NCBI GenBank assembly: GCA_027039465.1 | Contig: JALWEA010000552.1 | Span: 1 to 23,195 of the forward strand | Length of the DNA: 23,195 bases | Reading direction: 5' to 3' | Source of the DNA: Calditrichia bacterium | GTDB taxonomy: Bacteria > Calditrichota > Calditrichia > Calditrichales > Calditrichaceae | Part shown: piece after piece, positions 14,606 through 20,833 of the stretch | Layout: every line of letters starts with the position of its first letter | Numbering within the stretch: position 1 is the stretch's first letter | Position numbers and translations under genes: made by a program | The notes under the pieces: model-generated | The model's input: only the letters and a program-made list of their open reading frames with translations | Database searches by the model: none | Told to the model about the DNA's origin: nothing

Positions 14606-15397
14606 ATGAGTGAACGTATTGCTTTAAACGAAAAATTCAAGGTCATTCGTAAAAACGTTTATTTTGTTTTGGTGGAACCGGAATCGCCGGGCAATGTGGG
14701 CGCTGCCGCCCGGGCCGTTAAAACCATGGGATTCGAAAATTTGGTTTTGGTGAATCCCTGTTCGCTAGACAATGACGAAGTGAAAATGTTGGCCCACCGA
14801 TCCATGGATATTGTGGAAAAAGCAACGATCACGGATGATTTTAAAACAGCCATTGCGCCCATGCGTTTAACGGTAGCCACCACCATGCGCAGACGCCATT
14901 TTAAATTCCCTTTCTTTTCTCCGGAACAGATTGCCGAGAAGCTATTATCCGCAGCCCTGGAACATCCGGTGGCCATTGTTTTCGGTCGCGAGAGCTCCGG
15001 CTTGACCAATGAGGAAATTTTGCAATGTCATTTGCATTCCACCATTCAAACGGCCACGCAAAATCCGGCGCTCAATTTGGCCCAATCCGTTATGATTTAC
15101 GCCTATACTTTTTTTCAGCATCTGCAAAAAGCGGAATTGCATTACGAATACAATTTGGCTAGTCAATACGAATTGGAAAAATTTTACGAACATTTGTCCG
15201 CCGCCTTACAAATGGTGCATTTTGTACCCAGAGACGGGATTGACAATTTTGTAACCCGATTCCGACGTTTAATCGGGCGGGCCATGGCCGAACAGAGAGA
15301 TATTCGTTTGCTGCACAAATTGTTGCAAATTTTCGAAACGAGAATTAAAGATTTGGAGGAAAATTGCGACGCAGGTGCAAAGAGGGAGATTTATTAG
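14606..15397 (+). CDS. trmJ: tRNA (cytidine/uridine-2'-O-)-methyltransferase, TrmJ-like
   Basis: SPOUT-family RNA 2'-O-ribose methyltransferase of 263 residues, using S-adenosylmethionine; TrmJ modifies position 32 of tRNA. All three SpoU motifs are present: EPESPGNVGAAARA (24-37) with the conserved Asn30 and Arg36, IVFGRESSGLTNEE (124-137), and NPALNLAQSVMIYAY (153-167). The C-terminal about 95 residues are helical, as in TrmJ homologues that dimerise. The ATG at 14606 is preceded by AAAGGA, which overlaps the sfsA stop. The same frame is open further upstream inside sfsA, but that part has no family character. Assignment to TrmJ rather than another SpoU member rests on motif 1 lying at the very N-terminus. 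The exact substrate is inferred. Confidence 0.88.
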   Translation: MSERIALNEKFKVIRKNVYFVLVEPESPGNVGAAARAVKTMGFENLVLVNPCSLDNDEVKMLAHRSMDIVEKATITDDFKTAIAPMRLTVATTMRRRHFKFPFFSPEQIAEKLLSAALEHPVAIVFGRESSGLTNEEILQCHLHSTIQTATQNPALNLAQSVMIYAYTFFQHLQKAELHYEYNLASQYELEKFYEHLSAALQMVHFVPRDGIDNFVTRFRRLIGRAMAEQRDIRLLHKLLQIFETRIKDLEENCDAGAKREIY

Positions 15398-15687
15398 GAC
15401 GAGGACTGTACGGATTGCGCGGATGCTCACGGATCTATTTAATTTTTATTTTTTTATTTTAATTTTGGAAATGTTTTTTTGGGAAAATAATAATCGGTCG
15501 GTTTGGAACTGGTAACTGATCTTGTCGTTATTCGTGTATTCGTTATTCGTTAATCGGAAACCTATGATTTGTGCAATGAGTGGTCTATCCGTTTCTTAAC
15601 AAGATTCCGCCTGCGATTAAGAACTTGTAACTGGGAACTTTTCCAAACGAAGTGGAAATTTCTCGTTCGCGCACAGCCTGTCTCCAA
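15398..15687. other. Non-coding gap, repeat-bearing
   Basis: No gene is supported. After the TrmJ-like stop there is a GGATTGCGCGGATGCTCACGGAT stretch (about 15411-15436) with repeated CGGAT words, then a T/A-rich run. Next are an AACTGG tract (15505-15520) and inverted ACGAATAY octamers reading GTTATTCGTGTATTCGTTATTCG (about 15527-15550). There is no clear terminator hairpin. Confidence 0.5.
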
Positions 15688-15690
15688 CCA

Positions 15691-15801
15691 CCGCTTAACG
15701 AATACACGAATACACGAATATACGAATATACGAATAACGGATAACGCTTAACCCTTTAACCCTTCAACTCTTAACTCTTAACTCTTAACTCTTAACCATT
15801 T
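15691..15801 (+). repeat. ACGAATAY octamer plus TTAACYC heptamer tract
   Basis: Five near-perfect 8-bp units (ACGAATAC twice, ACGAATAT twice, ACGAATAA) cover about 15697-15736. They are followed by ACGGATAACGC and then CTTAACCC/TTAACTC heptamers to about 15797. An inverted, shorter version of the same composite lies at 16808-16880, so the DjlA-like gene sits between opposed copies. Confidence 0.8.
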
Positions 15802-15931
15802 CCGCCTTAAAGCAGGGAACTTTTTCCCTTCGTGAAAATTAATGAATCAATAGTTGAAATTTTGACTAAAATCTGTAAATTTGTCAAAACAAGGCAAATA
15901 TCATTCTTTCGAAAAAGGAGTAAAACAAAAC

Positions 15932-16774
15932 ATGGGTTTCTGGGGCAAAGCAATCGGAATCGGCGTCGGTTTTATGATGGGCGGCCCTTTGGGCGCGGTT
16001 TTGGGCGGCATTTTCGGGCATTGGTACGATACTGAAGCGGAACATCGTTCTTTCGGCTTACGCATGCGTTGCCCTTATTGCGGTAATAAGATTACGCCCA
16101 CATCGGACGGTCATTGCCCGATTTGCGGCAGTGATTTGAGGTCGGCCGGATACGATCAGCCCAAAAGCTCCGAAGATCGCCAGTTTCTTTTTTACATTAG
16201 CCTGACCTCGTTAGCCGCCAAAATGGCCAAGGCGGACGGTGTGGTTAGCAAAGAAGAGATTCAAACCTTTGATCGATTCGTGCGCGAAGAATTGCGTCTT
16301 TCCACCGAAGAGCGAAAAATTGTGGCTCAAATTTTTAACGAGGCCAAAAATTCGCCGCAAGATCCCATGGATTTTGCCCGACAATTCCGAAGTTTAATCG
16401 GCTACCAACCCGAAGTACTGCAAACCATGGTACATCTGTTGTTCCGCATTGCCATGGCGGACGGACGGTTCCATCCTGCGGAAGAAAAATTCATTCGGCA
16501 GGTCGCCGAAATTTTCGGATTGTCACTGGCGGAGTACGATCAAATTCGCGCTTTGTTTGTCAAATTCGATCATCACGCTTATCAGGTGCTGGGATTGACG
16601 CCGCAGGCTAGTGTGGAAGAGATTAAGGTGACCTACAAAAAACTGGTCAACCAATATCATCCCGATCGTTTGATTGCCAAAGGGGTGCCGGAGGATTTTA
16701 TTAAAATTGCCAATGAAAAAATGGCTGAAATTAATTATGCTTACGAGCAGATTCGGAAAGAAAGAGGGTTTTAA
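15932..16774 (+). CDS. djlA: DjlA-like co-chaperone: membrane anchor, zinc ribbon, TerB, J domain
   Basis: Putative membrane-anchored Hsp70 (DnaK) co-chaperone, 280 residues. The N-terminus, MGFWGKAIGIGVGFMMGG, is a Gly-rich membrane segment (about 4-30) like that of DjlA. A four-cysteine zinc ribbon follows (Cys47, Cys50, Cys62, Cys65), then a TerB-type helical domain (about 85-205) containing two ADG sites: KADGVVSKEE (100-109) and MADGRFHPAEE (175-185). The C-terminal J domain (about 214-280) has HPD at 243-245, which would stimulate DnaK ATPase activity. I chose ATG 15932 because AAAAAGGAG ends 11 bases upstream, a little far, and the product then starts exactly like DjlA. An in-frame upstream extension of 17 codons is unlikely. 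The zinc ribbon between anchor and TerB is not present in the E. coli protein as I know it. Confidence 0.88.
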   Translation: MGFWGKAIGIGVGFMMGGPLGAVLGGIFGHWYDTEAEHRSFGLRMRCPYCGNKITPTSDGHCPICGSDLRSAGYDQPKSSEDRQFLFYISLTSLAAKMAKADGVVSKEEIQTFDRFVREELRLSTEERKIVAQIFNEAKNSPQDPMDFARQFRSLIGYQPEVLQTMVHLLFRIAMADGRFHPAEEKFIRQVAEIFGLSLAEYDQIRALFVKFDHHAYQVLGLTPQASVEEIKVTYKKLVNQYHPDRLIAKGVPEDFIKIANEKMAEINYAYEQIRKERGF

Positions 16775-16885
16775 GGAAAAAAGAAAAAGGAAAAAGGAAA
16801 AGGGAAGAGAGTTAAGGGTTGAAGGGTTAAGCGTTATTCGTGTATTCGTTATCCGTATAATCGTTAATCGTAGGGTAACGGCGGG
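16775..16885. repeat. AAAAAGG tract plus inverted octamer/heptamer block
   Basis: Right after the DjlA-like stop there is an AAAAAGG-type 7-bp tract (16775-16805). It is followed by the reverse complement of the composite seen at 15691-15801: GAGTTAAGGGTT, then GGGTTAAGCGTTATTCGTGTATTCGTTA. No terminator is visible, so transcription may continue into the DUF1232 gene. Confidence 0.7.
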
Positions 16886-16930
16886 CGAACTTTCCGAGGT
16901 TTACCGGAATTTAAATTAGAAATTAAATTA

Positions 16931-17419
16931 ATGAAATCATCGAAAGAAGAAAAAATGGAAAATGCACCAATCAAATGGGATGAAACCATGCAAAACAAAT
17001 ACGACGACTTTTACAAAAAACTGCGCACTCAGATTAACGATTATCTGGAACGCAAAAACGTAGAATATGCCGATTTGCTTTTACTGGTTCCGGATTTTTT
17101 CCACTTGCTGGTAAAATTAATGTTGGACAAACGCGTTCCGGCCAATAAAAAATTAAAGCTTTCGGCGGCTATCGCCTATTTTATCACACCGTTTGATTTC
17201 ATTCCCGAAGCCATTTTCGGCCCGATGGGTTACATGGATGACTTGGCATTGGCGGCTTATGTTTTAAATGACTTTATCAATCAGGGCGACATGGATTTGA
17301 TTTACGAACACTGGGCGGGGCGCGGCGATGTTTTGGCCAGCATCCAGAATATTTTGACCGTAGCCGATTACTACCTGGGCAAGGGCCTGTGGCAACGCAT
17401 TAAACAGGGCTTTCAGTAA
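16931..17419 (+). CDS. DUF1232 (YkvA-like) protein
   Basis: Protein of 162 residues with a DUF1232 signature, a short family of unknown function often predicted to be membrane-associated. The core at residues 79-112 shows AAIAYFITPFDFIPE, then GPMGYMDDLALAAYVL, which is the hallmark block. Upstream of it is a helical, charged region, and a hydrophobic stretch lies near 48-66. The start is uncertain. ATG 16931 has no ribosome binding site; ATG 16955 (8 codons later) is preceded by AAAGAAG and may be the true start. The next gene begins 15 bp after this stop, so they are likely one transcription unit. Nothing in the sequence names a role. Confidence 0.8.
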   Translation: MKSSKEEKMENAPIKWDETMQNKYDDFYKKLRTQINDYLERKNVEYADLLLLVPDFFHLLVKLMLDKRVPANKKLKLSAAIAYFITPFDFIPEAIFGPMGYMDDLALAAYVLNDFINQGDMDLIYEHWAGRGDVLASIQNILTVADYYLGKGLWQRIKQGFQ

Positions 17420-17434
17420 GCGGAGCGCCGGTTA

Positions 17435-18556
17435 ATGACTCTTCCTTTTTCGCCCGAAACATTAAAAGATTTGCATGAGCGAATCGAAACGCCTGCTCTG
17501 TTGGTTTGGCAACCGAATTTGGAAAAAAATTTGGCCGACATGCAGAAGTTGGCCGATCGATATCGCACGCAGCTCAGGCCGCACACCAAAACGCACAAGT
17601 CGCCGCTTTTTGCGCAATGGCAATTGCGACAAGGCGCCAAAGGCATTACGGTGGCCAAGTTGGGCGAAGCGGAGGTCATGGCGTCGCGCGGCATTACGGA
17701 TATTTTCATTGCCAATCAAATAACGCAAGCAAGCAAAATAAAACGTCTGCGCGCCCTGCACGAAACCATTCGGGTTATTATCGGGATCGACCATGTCGAT
17801 CAAATCAAATTGCTCAAACCCTATTTTTCCGATGCGCGTGCGCCGTTGCCTGTGCGCATCGAAATCGATTCCGGACTGAAGCGCTGCGGGGTTACGGTAG
17901 GTGAATCGTTGATTCATTTGGCAAAGGCCGTAACGGATCAGCCGTTTTTGGAGTTGGAGGGAATTTTTACCCATGCCGGTCATGTGTATGGCGCCAGGAA
18001 CCGGGCGGAGGTGGAACGCATCGGGCATGAGGAGGGGGAAATCATGGCGCGAGCCAAGGCGCTGCTGCAACAGGCGGGAATTTCTGTTGCGACGGTTAGC
18101 GTGGGCTCCACACCAACGGCGCCGTTTTCCGTGCAAAATCCGGCAGTGACCGAAATTCGCCCGGGCAATTACATTTTTTACGACGCCATGCAAATCGCTT
18201 TGGGTGCGGCCCAGGCAAATCGGGTGAGTTTGTTTGTCTTGGCTACCGTGGTTTCGCGTCCTGCCGCGGATCGGTTGGTTATTGATGCCGGCAGTAAAGC
18301 CTTGCACACGGACGGAGCGTCTTTAACCGGACATTTTGGTTTGCCGTTAAATGTACAAGGCAAAGTCATTCGTCTTTCGGAAGAGCATGGTGTTTTGCAA
18401 ACTTCGCCGCAAAGCAAGGTACGTATCGGCGATCCCATTTTGCTCATTCCCAACCATGCCTGTGCCGTTGCCAATTTGTTCGATGTTTACCATCTTTTCG
18501 ATGCCGCTTTGGAGATTGAAACCGTGCCCATCGAAGCCAGGGGGAAGAGCCAATGA
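17435..18556 (+). CDS. D-serine dehydratase / D-threonine aldolase-like PLP enzyme
   Basis: Fold-type III (alanine-racemase-like) PLP enzyme of 373 residues, acting on a D-hydroxy amino acid. The N-terminal TIM-barrel carries RPHTKTHKSP (48-57) with PLP-lysine candidate Lys52, EIDSGLKRCG (143-152), THAGHVYG (179-186) and the phosphate-binding GSTPT (225-229). The C-terminal beta domain carries IPNHAC (338-343). The His341-x-Cys343 pair matches the metal site of eukaryotic-type D-serine dehydratase, where D-threonine aldolases have His-x-Asp. That favours D-serine deamination or a related elimination, but substrate cannot be settled from motifs. GGAG at 17422-17425 precedes the ATG by 9 bases. 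It lies between the DUF1232 gene and a histidine kinase at short distances (15 and 27 bp), suggesting an operon. Confidence 0.88.
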   Translation: MTLPFSPETLKDLHERIETPALLVWQPNLEKNLADMQKLADRYRTQLRPHTKTHKSPLFAQWQLRQGAKGITVAKLGEAEVMASRGITDIFIANQITQASKIKRLRALHETIRVIIGIDHVDQIKLLKPYFSDARAPLPVRIEIDSGLKRCGVTVGESLIHLAKAVTDQPFLELEGIFTHAGHVYGARNRAEVERIGHEEGEIMARAKALLQQAGISVATVSVGSTPTAPFSVQNPAVTEIRPGNYIFYDAMQIALGAAQANRVSLFVLATVVSRPAADRLVIDAGSKALHTDGASLTGHFGLPLNVQGKVIRLSEEHGVLQTSPQSKVRIGDPILLIPNHACAVANLFDVYHLFDAALEIETVPIEARGKSQ

Positions 18557-18583
18557 GGCCCGTAAAGTTAACAAGGAGCATGT

Positions 18584-20398
18584 ATGTCCGTACCCGTTAA
18601 GCGTTTCTGGCAATTGGCCGTTTTAATTTTGTTTGCCGTTGGCGTAATCGTTGTGTTAATGGATTTTACCTACCGCGATTTGCAAGAGGATTTTGCCCGC
18701 AGGGAAACGCTGCATCGGGCAGAAACGCTGCAATTCGTTTTCAATGCGGAATTTAAAGATGATTCGCTATTGAATTCTCCCAAAAAGATAACGGAACGAT
18801 TAGCTTCATTCAAAATTTTGTTTCGGCAAAACGGATTTGAAAACGCATATTGGTACGATGGTGAAACAAGGCAAGTTTGGCCTGCAATTGCCAATACGGC
18901 TTCAACCAATATTGATTCTTTGCTTCGATCGAATCAAGCCGCTTTGCAACATCTTCGGCTATTTACATCGTTATCCGACCGATCTTGGCTTGTTGCCGTA
19001 CCGATTCGGGCGAGCGGTTATTTGATTCTGGCGCAAAAACGACCGGTGGCGGGCTGGTTTACCACGGACTTTTGGCGCCGCTTCGGGCCGTTGATTATTG
19101 TCTTTTCTTTAATCGTTTTCTTGATTTTTCTGGTTGTTTATCATTCGCTTAAACAACCCTTGAGTTCGGTGCGCCATTTGGCCGAGCATCTGCAGGCCGG
19201 AGATTACCGCTATCGCATTGAATATTCCAAAAAAGACGAATTTACCGATACTTTCATGCGCATTAATCAGTCGCTGGAGCGCTTGGGGGCGGGCGACGAA
19301 AGTTATCATCAAAAGGAAGCGCACATTCGTAATTTGCTGGAAGCGCTGGACGAAAGCATTGTGGTTTTGGATACGGATTTGAAATTGAACACCTTTAATC
19401 CCGCGGCCGTCCGTTTGTTGCGTTGCTCGTCCGAAGCCGAGTTCGAACGCTGTTTTGCAAGCATTTTGGAAGAGAACATGGCTCTGCGCGATTTGATCCG
19501 CCGGTTCCAAACCTTGCAGGAAAAGACCTTGAGCAGGGAGTTGGTGATTTGGGTTTCGGATGAACGGGAATTGCACATTAACGTGACTTTACAGCGTCTG
19601 GACGAAAATCATTTTTTGCTCACGTTTAAAGATCTTTCGCGCATTAAGGAATTGCAGAATAACCTGCTCCGTTCCATGAAATTCGGAATCATTGCCAATT
19701 TGGTGTCGTCCGTCAGTCACGAAATTCGCAACCCGCTGTCCGCCGTGGGCATTCACACGGAAATTTTGAGTACGCGCCTGCACAAGGAATATCCCGAATT
19801 GGATCCCAAATTAAAAAAGTCGTTGAATATTATTCAGAATGAAATCAAGCGGATTCATCGCATTCACACCCAATTTTTCAATTTGGCGCGCAAGCGGGAA
19901 TTGAAACTGACGGCGTTGAAACCCAATTCCGTGATTGACGATGTGATTCAATTGGTACAGCATCACGCTTTGGAACAGCAAATCAATTTGGAAATCAATT
20001 TGGATGCCAATATTGATTTTATTTACGGCGATGTGGATCAGTTGAAACAGGTAATCTTGAACGTGGTGTTGAATGCCTTTCAGGCGGTGGGTGAAGACGG
20101 AGGGGTTTCGATTAAAACCGGTCAGGACAGTCAAAAGGTTTACATTGAGATTGCGGACAACGGCCCTGGAATTCCTCCGGAAGTCGGAGAACATATTTTC
20201 GATTTGTATTTTACCACCAAGCCCGACGGCGGGGGCATCGGGCTGGCCTTGTGTAAAAAAATTGTGGAAGCCCATGAAGGGCGCATCTGGTTCCGAAGTA
20301 CGCCCGGTCAGGGCGCAACGTTTACCATTGCCCTGCCGCGCATTTCGCAAACCCGCAAGGAACGGATTCAGACAAGGCTGACGAATTTGAACAAATGA
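18584..20398 (+). CDS. Membrane sensor histidine kinase (HAMP-PAS-HisKA-HATPase)
   Basis: Two-component sensor kinase of 604 residues in the inner membrane. Domains in order: transmembrane helix (about 7-28); periplasmic sensor region (about 29-165) with no domain I recognise; second transmembrane helix (about 166-188); HAMP linker (about 189-237); PAS domain (about 248-355). The HisKA domain has phospho-acceptor His379 in SVSHEIRNPLSA. The ATPase domain shows the N box near Asn497 (NVVLNAFQA), the G1 box DNGPGI (525-530) and the G2 box GGGIGLAL (549-556). The start at 18584 has AAGGAG 5 bases upstream. No response regulator gene lies next to it within the window, so the partner is elsewhere. 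It is the last gene of the cluster begun at 16931. Confidence 0.96.
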   Translation: MSVPVKRFWQLAVLILFAVGVIVVLMDFTYRDLQEDFARRETLHRAETLQFVFNAEFKDDSLLNSPKKITERLASFKILFRQNGFENAYWYDGETRQVWPAIANTASTNIDSLLRSNQAALQHLRLFTSLSDRSWLVAVPIRASGYLILAQKRPVAGWFTTDFWRRFGPLIIVFSLIVFLIFLVVYHSLKQPLSSVRHLAEHLQAGDYRYRIEYSKKDEFTDTFMRINQSLERLGAGDESYHQKEAHIRNLLEALDESIVVLDTDLKLNTFNPAAVRLLRCSSEAEFERCFASILEENMALRDLIRRFQTLQEKTLSRELVIWVSDERELHINVTLQRLDENHFLLTFKDLSRIKELQNNLLRSMKFGIIANLVSSVSHEIRNPLSAVGIHTEILSTRLHKEYPELDPKLKKSLNIIQNEIKRIHRIHTQFFNLARKRELKLTALKPNSVIDDVIQLVQHHALEQQINLEINLDANIDFIYGDVDQLKQVILNVVLNAFQAVGEDGGVSIKTGQDSQKVYIEIADNGPGIPPEVGEHIFDLYFTTKPDGGGIGLALCKKIVEAHEGRIWFRSTPGQGATFTIALPRISQTRKERIQTRLTNLNK

Positions 20399-20833
20399 GA
20401 TTTTTTATTTGTCATCGTCCCGATAAATCGGGATGTACCACAAGGTCGGGAACCATGGCTGGCGCCATGAATTAATTAGGAATTAGGAACTGGGAACTGT
20501 TGCGGCAACCGTGTCTCGATACGATCCCGCTGGCACGGTCTCTACTCGACAACCGGTTGCCTTTGAACGCGTCCGGTTCCCGAGTGTCCCGAGAATCGGG
20601 GCTTATCGAGGGACCGACGCATCGCAATATTTCAATACCAGGCTCGCAATTGCAATATTTAACTCACTCCCGCCATATCCCTGCGAAGCGTCCCGATGCT
20701 CAGGCTCTTCGACATGTAAGGGGGCCTGAGACGTAGTCGAAGGCAGGGTGGGTTATGCCGGGGATGAAGTGTCTCTCTCTAAAACAGTTGCCCTTCAGGG
20801 CATTAAATAGATAAATTAAACGGACGTTTTCCA
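20399..20833. other. Non-coding gap made of dispersed repeats
   Basis: No gene is supported on either strand. The gap holds a short hairpin TCCCGAT-AA-ATCGGGA (20418-20433). Next comes the segment shared with 6982-7010, here containing the stem CATGGC-TGGC-GCCATG (20454-20469), and then AACTGGGAACTG (20485-20500). From 20640 it repeats AGGCTCGCAATTGCAATATT of 10053, followed by a degraded hairpin relative. At 20706-20742 CTTCGAC and GTCGAAG face each other. Confidence 0.6.

Noticed and set aside
15691..15801. CRISPR-like array
   Set aside because: The units are 7-8 bp with no unique spacers and no cas genes nearby.
17462..18307. Minus-strand open frame of 281 codons opposite the D-amino acid enzyme
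   Set aside because: It is antisense to a clear fold-type III PLP enzyme and has no recognisable motif or ribosome binding site.
20418..20433. Terminator of the histidine kinase gene
   Set aside because: The TCCCGAT/ATCGGGA hairpin is not followed by a T run on the plus strand (GATGTACC follows), so it reads as a repeat rather than an intrinsic terminator.
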